Shown: in pieces, positions 1-9,662 of the stretch
Layout of the letters: each line of letters starts with the position of its first letter
Numbering within the stretch: position 1 is the first letter of the stretch
Assembly (NCBI RefSeq): GCF_030269365.1
Contig: NZ_BSTF01000013.1
Span: 186,001-250,000 of the forward strand
Length of the DNA stretch: 64,000 bases
Reading direction: 5' to 3'
Origin: Lentzea sp. NBRC 102530
GTDB taxonomy: Bacteria; Actinomycetota; Actinomycetes; Mycobacteriales; Pseudonocardiaceae
Notes under the pieces: model-generated
What the model saw: the letters and a program-made list of their open reading frames with translations, nothing else
Databases searched by the model: none
Told to the model about the DNA's origin: nothing
Program-made: the position numbers and the translations under genes

Positions 1-3000
1 CGGATCCGCCGACAGGAACCGGCCGGCAGCAGGGTCGTACATACGCGCACCCACACGCGTCAGACCCGACTCCTCACGAGTACCGCCAACAAACCCCTGC
101 GTGTTCCACGGCGTCGCCGGAATCCCCCTCGTCTCACCGAACGGCGTCTGCCGACGAGACGCCACCGCCAAACCCGCGCCCGCACTCACCGCGGCGATCT
201 CCGTGCCCTGGTGGTCAGAGAGCAACCACTTCAAGCCCGAAATCGAGTTCCGCTGTGCCACAACATGCCCGTTGTGGCTGTAGTAACGGGTCCACGACGG
301 CGTCGTCGTGTTCTTCTCCAGGCGGATCTCCTGGCCGAACACGAACAACGTCGTGGCAGAGGGCTCGCGGGCGATCAGCCTTGAGCCGTCCGCGTCGTAG
401 ACGAACGTGGACTCCGAGCCGTCCGCGCCCTTCACCTTCGAGACGCGGCCTTCGGCGTCGTACTCCAGCGTTTGCGTGTCTCCGGAGACGTTGCGTGAAG
501 TCGTGTTGCCGGAAGCGTCGTAAGTGAACGTGTCTCGCGAGGTGCCATTCGGGCCGGTCGTGTCAACCTGCGTCACCGTGTGCGGTTGCGCCTGGCCCGC
601 GTCTGGGTACTTGAAGGTGTTGACCGTGTTGGTGGTGCTGGCGTGCGCGGTCTGAGTGATGCGGTTACCGGTTTTGTCGAACGTCCACGACAACCAGTAC
701 GGCGCCGGGCCGCCCAACGTGGTCATCGACTTGGGCTTGGAGCAGTCGCCACTGCCGGGCGTCCACGCCGCGGTCATACGACGCAGGTGGTCGTAGTCGA
801 AGCACTGGATGTCCGACGCGCCGCCTTCGGGCGTGTCGGCGACGCGCTTGATGTTGCCGGACGCGTCGTAGCCGTAGTTGCGGTTCGCGATCTCCTGCCC
901 GGTCTGGGTTTCCCTTCGTGCGACTGTTTGCTGAAGCCTCCTGGTGCCCACCTCGTACGAGTTGGTCACCTGCACGTTGTGGCTGCTGTCCGCGCTGTCG
1001 TAGGTCTCGCTCTGCACCTCGCCCAGCTCGGTGTAGTCGGTTGCACTCACGTAGCGGCTGACGCCCTGGGTGGACTCGGGCAAGCCGAACCCGTTGTACA
1101 AGGTCGACACCGTCTCACCGGGCACGATCGTCCGACCGCCGGAGTTGACGTCCAGGTAGTCGATGTCGCGGATCTTGCCCGTGAGGGTGTAGGAGAAGCC
1201 CAGTTCGTACGTCGCGCCGAGTGCGCCTTCCGCGGCCGCCGGCACGATGACCTTCTGACCGGTCGGGCGGCCGGCCTCGTCGTAACCGGTCACCCTCTGC
1301 GTGTAAGCCCGACCATTGACCCACCTGCGGGACAACGTCAGCATGCCGCGACCGTTGAGGGCGCCCGTGCTGTCCACAGACGTGTCGTACTGCCACTCCG
1401 CGCTTGGCTGCATGCTCGTTCCCTCGTAGGTTGCGATCTTGCGGCTCAGCGCGTCGTACTTGTACGAGATCTTCCGGTGACGGGCGTCCTCGGTCGAGAC
1501 CACCCTGCCTGCGACGTCGTACTCGGTCGAGCTCGCTCCGGTGTCCGGGTCGACTGACGCGATCTTGCGACCGCGCAGGTCGTAGGTGGACCGCCAGACG
1601 TTGCCCGCGGGGTCGGTCACCGACTCGACCTGGCCTGCCGGCGTGTAGGTGTACTTCGTCGCGTCGAACCCCGTTCCGAGTCCAGCCGAGTACTGCCGCT
1701 TCTCCGTGGTGCGGCCATGTACGTCGCTGATCACCGTCGTCGCGGTCGAGCCTTGCGGCGGCACGGTGTGGACGCGGTCACCACCGTACGAGGTGGTGGT
1801 ACGCCACTGTTCCGTCGCGTACTTGAAGTAGATCGACGCCGTCGGGCGTTCCATCCCGTCGTACTGGACAACGGTCTGGTTCGGCACGACGTTGTCCTGC
1901 GTACCAGCCAGTGCCGAGCCGGGTGCCTGGTCGTTCCAGTAGGCGCCGTTCGTCTTGTACGCCAAGCCACGCGAGTCGTAGAACGTGTCGGAGATCAGCC
2001 GACCGCCGGACGGGGACGGCGACTGCGTCTGCCGCTCGCGGAACAGGCCGTCGTAGAGGGCGTAGGAGACCTGGTAAGTGTTTCCGTCGTCCTTCAGGCC
2101 TTTCGAGGTCACAACGCTGGGCGCGTTCGTGTTGTAGGCGTACTCGAACACCGCGTCAGCCTTCGAAGAAGCCTTCGGGTGCCCTGGCGTCCACGCCGCC
2201 ACCATCCGCCCCAACGCGTCGTACGTGACGTCCGCACGTCTCCCGTTGGCGTCCACCGAAGCGGTCGAAAGCCCCCAAGCAGGTTCGAAGTACCCGTTCG
2301 ACACGTGTCCCAACGCGTTGGTGCTGGTCACCTGCTTCAACGGGCCGTTGGCAGGCGTGTACGAGGTGGTCGTCGTCTGACCGGTGGCGTCCACGACCTT
2401 CAAAGGACGGCCGTACGCGTCGAACGTCGAGGTGGACGCGGTGACCCACTTCTCCCCCGCGCTGTCCCACTTGTCCAGTGCCTCGGCCCTGGTGATGTCC
2501 CCCTTCGTGGGCGCCACACCCCACGCTTGCTCGTCGTACGACGACCGCACGGCTGACAGGATCGTCGATGCAGACGCCTTCACATCACAGAGTCCCTTGA
2601 CGGTCTCCACCTTGGAGGCGTAGCTCAACATCCATGCGGCTTCGTTGCGGGCGAACGTGGTGTGCGCACATGACTCGTCGCCAGTGATCCCGAGGTCACC
2701 GTGGTCCTCGGTCTTCGTGACGATGCCGACCGAGTCGAACGTCTTCACGACCTTCGTTCGCCGCCACTGGCCGCCCTCAAGCAGCGTCCTGCCTCGGACC
2801 GCGAGAACGTTGCTCAGCTTGGCCTGCTTGCCGTCCGCACCCGTCGCGGTCGGCTCGCTCACCCACGGGTCGTTGACCGAGGCCGACACGAGCACGCCGT
2901 CGTTGTACTGGCGGGTCTCCCGCACGAAGCCCTGCAGCCGGTCGACGTCCGTGATCGGCTCGCCCTCACTGGTCGACACGGAGGCGCCGTCCATGCCGCG

Positions 3001-5358
3001 CATGTACACGGTCTCCGCGACGCTCTGCTTGCCTGCGGAGTCACCCTTGACCGTGCGCACGGTCCCGTAGCCACGCCACTGGGACCACGTTCGCCTGTTG
3101 GCTTCGGCGAAGTCGTTCTCGTCGAAGTGCCACGCCGGGTCACCGACGTAGTCGTAGTGCGTTTTCAACAACGACGACGCACCCGTGCGATCGTCATCGG
3201 TCACGTCGGTGACAACGTACTTGTGGAAGTAGTCCAGGATCGGATCGCGGGCACCGTCCGGTGTCCACCACGTCGGATAACAGCGCAGCTTGTTGTTCTC
3301 CGGCGAAGCGGGCATCTTCGAGCCGGGCACGCATTCCCGGTCGCTGTACTTGATCTCGGTGTGCGCGCCACCCTCGCCGTTGATGCCGACGATCCGATAG
3401 CGGGTCAACGGCGACAGGTTGTCACGTCCGCTGTCGACCCGGTTGTCCTTGGCCTCGCGGTCGAACGTCGTCGCCGGCAACGCGATGTTCCCGCCAAAGT
3501 GTCCGGTGTGGACGATCGACTTCAGGTTCATCGCAGGCGACGTGCCGTCACCGGTGCCGGGGAAGTCCTGCATCAGCGACCACGAGTCGACGTCGGTGTG
3601 CCCGCCGCTGCCGTTGCCCACCTGAGCGATGACCTTGACGAGCCGCTTTCGGGTGAAGAACGTGGGCGTCAGGCGGAGGGTGCACTGCTCACCCGCGTTG
3701 CAGATCTGGTCGGCAGGCACGTCAGGCCACGACGAAGCCGTCGAAGCGTTGAGCTGGCCGGGATCACAGGTGATCGCGCCGTTGGGCAGGCACCGCTCAG
3801 CCATGTCGAACTGGACTCGGCCGCCCACAGCACCGAAGAAGTTGTCACTGCGGAGGCCGTACTCGATGCGGGTCAGGTAGCCGCCGCGGACGTACGGGGT
3901 GCCCGTCGCCGGGTCGGCGTTGCGGCCGTAGTGGTTGATCTCCTGGTCGTAGTAGTACGTCGTGACGTTGCCGTGCGGGTCGACCGAGTAGTCGATGTTC
4001 CACCGATACGCCTGCTGGCACCAGGACGCGTCGAAGCTCGCCTGCTTGCACGGCTCCAGTTCGTGGTTGCCGTACACCGGCTGAGTCCACGCCGACTTCG
4101 TCTCCGGCTTGCCGGTCGTCCAGCCCGGCAGCCGGTTCACACCCAGGAAGTACTGGGTGCCGTCCGTCGTGGTGACCTTCCAGTACTCACCGTCGTTGTC
4201 ACCGTTGGTCGCACCCTTGAAACGCTCGATGCGTGCGCCATCGTCGTTCTCCGCGCGCCAGGAGATGACACCGGTGGTCGGATCCTCGCCGGCCTTGATC
4301 AGCTTGCCGGAGACGCCGGCCAGGCTGATCGTGGCGTTGTCCGTGGCCCAGCACTGGTCGCCGGTCTTCGTCTGCCCGTTGTTGCCACCGAGGTCGAGAC
4401 CACAAGGCTTGTACTGCCGTTCGACGAACCCACCGGGTGAGATGTCCCAGCCGTCACCGACGATCGACGCCTGGTTGTTCGTCGCGGACATCCGCCCGTC
4501 CAGGCTCTGCGAGGAATAGCCGAGTGATACGGACGGAGCCTTGCCGCCGATCGCGGGCGGAACGCGCATCGGGTAGCCGTAGGTGAAGTCACCCGACGAC
4601 CCACCCGCGTTCCACGATCCCGCCGGAGCAAGGGAGGTCGCGGTGTAGCTGCCGTTACCACTCGACGGGGCGGCGGCCACCGCCAGCACGGCATCGGCCT
4701 TCTGCGTTCCCGCGGCCGGCGCGAAGTCCGCCGACACCGTCTTGGCTTTGAGGTCGTTGGCTCCGCTGTCCAGCGGAGTGGTCCGACGACACTCAGATTT
4801 GTCTGGAGTGGACAGTGCACAGGAAGGCAACGACACCAGGCGCAGCCGCGAGGCGTAGTCACCACCGAATGCCGCCGCGAACCCGCCGTAACCGACGCCT
4901 ACCCGCAGTGGTGTACTCGCTGCTCCACCCGCGTCGCCGAGGGTGAACACCACTCCGTTGAGGCCGAGCTTCTTGGCGGTGTCCTGCCCCTTGACGCTCA
5001 CCCGCACCTTCGCGGAAATTGCCTTCGCGGCAACGCTGTTGTCCCTGCGCTGCAGGGAGATGATTCCCTGCGCACCTCGCAGGGCAAGGGCTCCAGAACC
5101 ACCGAGATCTACGTCAGCCTGCGACTCGCCGGGCCACGTCGGCGGATCGACCTTGGTCACCACGGCCTTCGCCGCGGGATCGTCCGGCTTGGCGCGCGAT
5201 GCCACCGAGGTCGTCGGAACCGACCTCTCCTGCCGCGGCGCAGGCGGCTTCCACTCGAGAACGTTCGGCCCGGCGGCGAACGCGTCCTGGCCGGACGCGA
5301 CCAACAAGGTAAGCACGACTCCGAACGCCGTGCACCGTCTTCTCCAGCTCAGTTTCAC
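1..5358 (-). CDS. RHS/YD-repeat secreted protein, C-terminus beyond the window (partial)
   Basis: Open on the minus strand from a GTG at 5358 (AGGGGA eight bases upstream) to the window edge: at least 1786 residues with no stop. An N-terminal signal peptide (basic RRR, then a Val/Leu-rich core ending near AFAAG) suggests export. Residues around 250-330 read like the SpvB/wall-associated N-terminal domain (LGYSSQSLDG, GDGWDISPGG). From about residue 1000 onward there are many YD repeats such as YDALGRM and YDLRGRK. The last visible residues are the RHS core signature (GARMYDPAAGRFLSADP), after which the variable tip normally begins. RHS proteins wrap a C-terminal toxin or effector in a beta-cage; the tip of this one is not in the window. 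It starts 15 nt after the LamG gene stops, so the two are surely co-transcribed. Confidence 0.9.
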   Translation of the reverse strand, partial: MKLSWRRRCTAFGVVLTLLVASGQDAFAAGPNVLEWKPPAPRQERSVPTTSVASRAKPDDPAAKAVVTKVDPPTWPGESQADVDLGGSGALALRGAQGIISLQRRDNSVAAKAISAKVRVSVKGQDTAKKLGLNGVVFTLGDAGGAASTPLRVGVGYGGFAAAFGGDYASRLRLVSLPSCALSTPDKSECRRTTPLDSGANDLKAKTVSADFAPAAGTQKADAVLAVAAAPSSGNGSYTATSLAPAGSWNAGGSSGDFTYGYPMRVPPAIGGKAPSVSLGYSSQSLDGRMSATNNQASIVGDGWDISPGGFVERQYKPCGLDLGGNNGQTKTGDQCWATDNATISLAGVSGKLIKAGEDPTTGVISWRAENDDGARIERFKGATNGDNDGEYWKVTTTDGTQYFLGVNRLPGWTTGKPETKSAWTQPVYGNHELEPCKQASFDASWCQQAYRWNIDYSVDPHGNVTTYYYDQEINHYGRNADPATGTPYVRGGYLTRIEYGLRSDNFFGAVGGRVQFDMAERCLPNGAITCDPGQLNASTASSWPDVPADQICNAGEQCTLRLTPTFFTRKRLVKVIAQVGNGSGGHTDVDSWSLMQDFPGTGDGTSPAMNLKSIVHTGHFGGNIALPATTFDREAKDNRVDSGRDNLSPLTRYRIVGINGEGGAHTEIKYSDRECVPGSKMPASPENNKLRCYPTWWTPDGARDPILDYFHKYVVTDVTDDDRTGASSLLKTHYDYVGDPAWHFDENDFAEANRRTWSQWRGYGTVRTVKGDSAGKQSVAETVYMRGMDGASVSTSEGEPITDVDRLQGFVRETRQYNDGVLVSASVNDPWVSEPTATGADGKQAKLSNVLAVRGRTLLEGGQWRRTKVVKTFDSVGIVTKTEDHGDLGITGDESCAHTTFARNEAAWMLSYASKVETVKGLCDVKASASTILSAVRSSYDEQAWGVAPTKGDITRAEALDKWDSAGEKWVTASTSTFDAYGRPLKVVDATGQTTTTSYTPANGPLKQVTSTNALGHVSNGYFEPAWGLSTASVDANGRRADVTYDALGRMVAAWTPGHPKASSKADAVFEYAYNTNAPSVVTSKGLKDDGNTYQVSYALYDGLFRERQTQSPSPSGGRLISDTFYDSRGLAYKTNGAYWNDQAPGSALAGTQDNVVPNQTVVQYDGMERPTASIYFKYATEQWRTTTSYGGDRVHTVPPQGSTATTVISDVHGRTTEKRQYSAGLGTGFDATKYTYTPAGQVESVTDPAGNVWRSTYDLRGRKIASVDPDTGASSTEYDVAGRVVSTEDARHRKISYKYDALSRKIATYEGTSMQPSAEWQYDTSVDSTGALNGRGMLTLSRRWVNGRAYTQRVTGYDEAGRPTGQKVIVPAAAEGALGATYELGFSYTLTGKIRDIDYLDVNSGGRTIVPGETVSTLYNGFGLPESTQGVSRYVSATDYTELGEVQSETYDSADSSHNVQVTNSYEVGTRRLQQTVARRETQTGQEIANRNYGYDASGNIKRVADTPEGGASDIQCFDYDHLRRMTAAWTPGSGDCSKPKSMTTLGGPAPYWLSWTFDKTGNRITQTAHASTTNTVNTFKYPDAGQAQPHTVTQVDTTGPNGTSRDTFTYDASGNTTSRNVSGDTQTLEYDAEGRVSKVKGADGSESTFVYDADGSRLIAREPSATTLFVFGQEIRLEKNTTTPSWTRYYSHNGHVVAQRNSISGLKWLLSDHQGTEIAAVSAGAGLAVASRRQTPFGETRGIPATPWNTQGFVGGTREESGLTRVGARMYDPAAGRFLSADP

Positions 5359-5373
5359 TGACTGTTCCCCTGA

Positions 5374-8300
5374 TCAGCGATGCTTTGTGGACGTGCGGAT
5401 GTCCTCGATGTCGGCACCGGTGAGCACACCGGAGTACAGGCGCACGTCGTCAACGTCGCCCTTCCAGAAGTCCGACTTGTTCCCGGCCCACATGGCGTGG
5501 CCCATCAAGACGCCGCCCGACCCGTTGAACGTCTGAAGCCCGGTGTTGGGACCATCGAAGGCGCTTTGCTTCACACCATCGACGTAGAGCGCGATCGTGC
5601 CCGTTGTAGCGTCGAACGTGGCGGCGAGATGCACCCACTTGTTCGCCTGTGCGGGAAGATCGGACAACGCGTACCTGCCGCCACCGGACGACGTCCTCGT
5701 CAGCAGAAAGCCCCACTTACCGGTTTCTGGACGGAAACCGAGGATGAACGGCGAATGCGTCGCGTCGCCCATGCTCACCACACCTCGCGCCGACGAGTCG
5801 ATCCCGCCGTGCCGAACCCACGCGGACACCGTGTACGAGCGGTCAGTTCGCAAGATCGCCGGTTTCGGTCCAGTCGCTTGCCCCGTCCAGGACGAGTTGA
5901 AGTTCAACCACTTGTCCTTGCTGGTCAGGATCTGATCGGGGTCATCGGGATCGACCGAGGTACCCGACCAGTCGACACCACCGGAGAAAGTGGCGTTCTG
6001 GCCCGTCACCTCGTCCTTCGTCGTGGTGCCGATGCGCTCGTCGAGGTTGTAGTGGGCGCGCAGCACGGCGAGGTTGCTGTGCCTCGCCGCCTCTTCGGCA
6101 CTCACCTGACAGTTCCAGACCTGCACGTGGTCGATGACGCCCGGCAACCGGTCGGCACGTGTCCCACTCGACTTGGCCGCTCCGACCACGAACGCACCGG
6201 CCGCGTTCCACAGCGTCGCGGTCGCACTTCCTTCGAGCTTTCCGTTGACGTACAGCGCGAGCTTGTGCGTGTCCGGGTCGTAAGTTCCCAGCAGGTGCGT
6301 CCACACGCCCAGCTCAGGCGGTGCCGCGGAGATCGCACGGGTGGATGCGGGCAGAGCAGCATCAGACGTGGTCGAGCTGAAAGACCACCGGTTCGCGTCC
6401 TGCGCGTACTGGAGGTAGAACCCGCTCGCCGCGTTGCCGTCCTGGCTTGCGACCGTGAAGAAGCCGTTGTTGTTGTTCAGTTTCACCCACGCCGCCACGG
6501 AGAATGCTCGCGACGTGTCCACGACCGGGGATGAGGTGCTGGAGAAGGAGCTTGTCGTGTTCACCTGGCCGTTGTTCGCGTAGCCCGAGCCGAAGGTCGC
6601 ACCGTTCAACGTCAGCGAACGGCCAGCGCCAGTGATGTCAGCCGCGGTCATACCGCTGGTCTCGTCGAAGTTCCAAGCCGCCACGGGATTCGCGGCGTCC
6701 GCGACGTTGAACCAGTATTCCTTCGGGTTGGCAGCGGGGTTGCCGGCCTTGTCGTAGGCCTGCACGTACAACGAGTTCCGCCCGCCCCGTTTTGGTGTGA
6801 TCGGCACTGTCACCGTGCCGTTCGCCTGCGTCACGACTACCTCGTTGCCGAACGTCGTGTCGTTGAGCGACCACCCGTAGCGAGCAACGTCCATCGAGCC
6901 GGACGGACCCGTGTTGCCGTTGGGCGAGAACGTGAAGTTGCCGGTGCGCCCCACGCTTCCGCCGGCACCTGTCTGTGGATAGTCCGAAGAGGACACCGCA
7001 GGGGTGTTCGGTGAGATCGTGTCGATCATGAACTCGCAGGACGGCGACCAGCTGCTCAGTTCGTAGTCGCCGGACCAGAGGTGGAAGCCGTGGACGCCGT
7101 CGTTGGCGATCCAGCCGTCCGGCACCTCCACCTCGGCGAACGAGCCTGACGGCACGTTGAAGGTGTGGATGTCCTGGCCGTTCCAGGTGTAGTTGTTGTT
7201 CGGACCGACGGTGAGGCGGAAGCCGGCGTCCATCATGCCGCCGTCGGGGTCGGTCAACCTGGCGCGCAGCCGAACCCTGGTGCTGCTCCTGCCGATCCAG
7301 GGACGACTGTCACCGACACGACACGGAAAAGCGTCGGCCCCGTTCGGTCCCCAGCCCTGCAGGCCTAGGTCGGACGGCGGGTTCGGGTACGAGTTGTACT
7401 TGACCTCGAGGTATGGGTTGAGGTCGAAACGTCGCCACGAGGCGTCGAGCGAGTCCTCGTACTTTGCCTTGAACATGAAGGTGGTGGCGCCCCACGGCTC
7501 GGCGGCCGCCCGCACCACTGCTGAGAACGCGTTGAAGTCCGCGCCGCCGTCGGTCGGGCAGTGGACGGCGTTGTTGCGGGTGTTGTTCTCCGACAGGTTC
7601 GAGATCCAGCCCGGCTGGTTGTTCCACGTAGTACCGGTGTTGATGCCCCAGGTGTTCCAGAGCTCGGTCGGCGTGGGCGAACACGAGTAGGTGGAGCTCA
7701 CCCTGGCGTGCAGCGTGGCCGAGCTGATCTTCTTGCCGACGATCGGCCAGGTGTTGATCTCGAAGTACGTGCGCGAGACGCCGGCCGCGCCGTTCGGCGT
7801 CTGGAGCGCCGCACCGTTGAGGTAGCCCGACTTCAGGTCGAAGAGCTGGCCGGAGGTGACGTCGTAGTTCTGGGCGTCCTTCCACGGCGACTGCACCACC
7901 GCGTGGTGGGTCTTGCTGCACGACGTGCAGGAGTAGTCGGGGTCCAGCCGCACCGGGTACGTGGTGTTCGGGTCGACGAGGAAGTTCTGGTCAGGAGTGA
8001 TCGAGATGGTGTTCTCGCCGACCTCGACGCCCATGGTGGCGTGGCGGGGCGATGCGGACGAGTCCCACATGCGGGAGGCGTCACCGCTGAAGATCTGGTT
8101 GCCGTCCGGGCCGGTCACCACGAGACCGTCGGCCCCGGCGGCGAGCTTGGCCGCTCCCTGACCGGGTCCGGTGATCGTGGTGTTCTTGGTGTGGGACTTG
8201 AAGGTGATCTTCCGCAGCTGCGGGTTCCTGGCCGCTTCAGCAGTCTTCACCACGAGGTTCTGCGCGAAGCCGGTCAGCGATGTCTGGAGTTCGAGATCGA

Positions 8301-8802
8301 CGCCGGGCAGCACTTCCGGGTAGGTCGCGGTCTGGCCGGAGATCCGCACCGGCGGAAGATCGGTGTCCCAGCTGAAGCCGACCTCGGCATCGCCCTTGAT
8401 CAGCCGGGCGACCGGCTTGCCCGCCGAACCGACGCCACCTGCGGTGAACACCATGCTCACCGGCGCGGCCTTGGGCGCCAGCGACCCGTCCGGTCGTGGC
8501 GCCAGATCCAGGTTGACCGCGGTCCAGGCGTCGTTCTGCTTGACGCGCACCGGATGCGTGTGAGTGACCAACGTCCGCGAGCCGTCCGGGTTGGCCTTCA
8601 CCTGCGATTGCTCGGTCGTCTGCGATCCGATGATGATCGACTTGCTGCTTTGCTCGGCCAACTGCTCCGCTTCGACGGCGCCCGGGACCTCGTCCGGCGC
8701 CGCGGCGCTCGCCGTGGCGACAGAGCCGACGAGCATCCCCGCGAACACGACGGCAGCAGTGAACGTGGGCAGAGCAAAGCTCCGCCCTCTGGCGATTCGC
8801 AT
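5374..8802 (-). CDS. Secreted DNRLRE/LamG-domain protein, RHS partner
   Basis: 1142 residues from an ATG at 8802 preceded by a G-rich SD. There is an N-terminal signal peptide (basic start, hydrophobic core, cleavage near ATASAAA). A region at about 285-470 resembles a DNRLRE-type beta-sandwich (a Cys-rich CTSCSKTHH at its start, ending NPYLEVKYN). An Ig-like stretch lies near 600-700. Two LamG/concanavalin-like domains follow at about 710-890 (begins AAWNFDETSG) and 915-1130 (begins AHYNLDERIG), each with the typical FSVAAWVK or YTVSAWVR strand. Such proteins commonly sit directly upstream of RHS proteins in actinomycetes and probably act at the cell surface as adhesion or presentation modules. 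The stop lies 15 nt before the RHS start. The specific ligand is unknown. Confidence 0.85.
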   Translation of the reverse strand: MRIARGRSFALPTFTAAVVFAGMLVGSVATASAAAPDEVPGAVEAEQLAEQSSKSIIIGSQTTEQSQVKANPDGSRTLVTHTHPVRVKQNDAWTAVNLDLAPRPDGSLAPKAAPVSMVFTAGGVGSAGKPVARLIKGDAEVGFSWDTDLPPVRISGQTATYPEVLPGVDLELQTSLTGFAQNLVVKTAEAARNPQLRKITFKSHTKNTTITGPGQGAAKLAAGADGLVVTGPDGNQIFSGDASRMWDSSASPRHATMGVEVGENTISITPDQNFLVDPNTTYPVRLDPDYSCTSCSKTHHAVVQSPWKDAQNYDVTSGQLFDLKSGYLNGAALQTPNGAAGVSRTYFEINTWPIVGKKISSATLHARVSSTYSCSPTPTELWNTWGINTGTTWNNQPGWISNLSENNTRNNAVHCPTDGGADFNAFSAVVRAAAEPWGATTFMFKAKYEDSLDASWRRFDLNPYLEVKYNSYPNPPSDLGLQGWGPNGADAFPCRVGDSRPWIGRSSTRVRLRARLTDPDGGMMDAGFRLTVGPNNNYTWNGQDIHTFNVPSGSFAEVEVPDGWIANDGVHGFHLWSGDYELSSWSPSCEFMIDTISPNTPAVSSSDYPQTGAGGSVGRTGNFTFSPNGNTGPSGSMDVARYGWSLNDTTFGNEVVVTQANGTVTVPITPKRGGRNSLYVQAYDKAGNPAANPKEYWFNVADAANPVAAWNFDETSGMTAADITGAGRSLTLNGATFGSGYANNGQVNTTSSFSSTSSPVVDTSRAFSVAAWVKLNNNNGFFTVASQDGNAASGFYLQYAQDANRWSFSSTTSDAALPASTRAISAAPPELGVWTHLLGTYDPDTHKLALYVNGKLEGSATATLWNAAGAFVVGAAKSSGTRADRLPGVIDHVQVWNCQVSAEEAARHSNLAVLRAHYNLDERIGTTTKDEVTGQNATFSGGVDWSGTSVDPDDPDQILTSKDKWLNFNSSWTGQATGPKPAILRTDRSYTVSAWVRHGGIDSSARGVVSMGDATHSPFILGFRPETGKWGFLLTRTSSGGGRYALSDLPAQANKWVHLAATFDATTGTIALYVDGVKQSAFDGPNTGLQTFNGSGGVLMGHAMWAGNKSDFWKGDVDDVRLYSGVLTGADIEDIRTSTKHR

Positions 8803-9004
8803 CTTGTTCAGTTCCCCCCGCCGCCGGCTCGGCCGACGGACGTCCAGTCAGTCCCCCCGGACTGGTGCTGAGGAATCATGAACGACTTCACACCGATGCG
8901 ACATCCGCCAAACGGGATCATCTTCGTGTCATCCCGGAAACGTTGCGTCACATCTCGACCATGATGGTTCAACGCCCCGCACACGTGCTCTGACATGCTG
9001 AGAC
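8803..9004. promoter_or_regulatory. Upstream region of the LamG-RHS operon
   Basis: About 200 bases without a convincing gene. It must hold the promoter of the minus-strand LamG-RHS operon. No confident -35/-10 pair or operator could be picked by eye. A 62-codon reading frame here is not supported by an SD or by recognisable protein sequence. Confidence 0.4.
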
Positions 9005-9083
9005 CCTCGAAGGGTCGATCAACGTCGCCACCAGGTCGTCGGTGCGGAACGGCCGCAGCAGCCGGTCCGCACCCAACCGGAGG
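9005..9083 (-). pseudogene. N-terminal remnant of a GNAT acetyltransferase
   Basis: Directly after the stop of the intact GNAT gene, the minus strand encodes about 25 residues (LGADRLLRPFRTDDLVATLI) that match the start of RimJ/RimL-type acetyltransferases (compare RLVLRPFTESDLDDL in the neighbour). The frame then runs into a short ACCCTTCGAGGGT palindrome and a stop, with no further GNAT motifs. This looks like the stub of a second, deleted copy. It is short, so chance similarity is not excluded. Confidence 0.45.
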
Positions 9084-9653
9084 TCAGGCTTCCGAACGCG
9101 AGGCGCGCCATTCCTCCGCGAGCATCGCGTAGACGAACTCGTCGCCCCACTCGCCCTTGAAGATCTCGTTCTGCACGAAGTGCGCCTCGCGGCGGAACCC
9201 CAGCCGCTCCATCAGCCGCCACGACGGGTCGTTGCGCGGGTCGCACCGCCCGATGATGCGGTGCAGGCCGAGGTCGGCGAACCCGAGTCGCAGCATCACC
9301 TCGGTGGCTTCGCGGGCCAGGCCCTTGCCCTGGTAGGCCGGGTGGAAGATGAAGCCCGTCTCGCCCTGCCGGTTCTCCTCGCTGAGGTAGTTGAGGTTCA
9401 CCTCGCCGATCACCTTGCCGGCCTCCGGCCAGTGCACGGCCAGCACGAAGTAGTCGCCCTCGGCGGCGAGGTGGTCCTGGGTGACCTTCTTCTTCAGCGC
9501 TTCCGCCACCTGGTCGCGGTCGCGCGCGTCCCAGTAGAGGTAGCGGGCGACGTCCGGCAGCGATTGGTAGGCGTACAGGTCGTCCAGGTCTGACTCGGTG
9601 AAGGGACGCAGGACGAGGCGGTCCGTGGTCAACGGGTAATCGGGTCGCAACAC
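9084..9653 (-). CDS. GNAT family N-acetyltransferase (RimJ/RimL type)
   Basis: 189 residues. Opens with the RimJ/RimL signature (TDRLVLRPFTESDLDDLYAY) and carries the acetyl-CoA binding loop HPAYQGKGLAREA near residues 103-116, followed by GLHRIIGRCDPRNDPSWRLM, typical of the family. The family transfers acetyl groups from acetyl-CoA to protein N-termini or small amines; the substrate here cannot be read from sequence. It is clearly paralogous to the GNAT at 23864-24418. It sits 9 bases upstream of the MFS stop, on the same strand and downstream of the biosynthetic operon, so read-through transcription is possible. Confidence 0.88.
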   Translation of the reverse strand: MLRPDYPLTTDRLVLRPFTESDLDDLYAYQSLPDVARYLYWDARDRDQVAEALKKKVTQDHLAAEGDYFVLAVHWPEAGKVIGEVNLNYLSEENRQGETGFIFHPAYQGKGLAREATEVMLRLGFADLGLHRIIGRCDPRNDPSWRLMERLGFRREAHFVQNEIFKGEWGDEFVYAMLAEEWRASRSEA

Positions 9654-9662
9654 GCTGTGATC

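Noticed and set aside
8808..8996. 62-codon frame upstream of the LamG gene
   Set aside because: No SD, no similarity pattern, and it would occupy the operon promoter.
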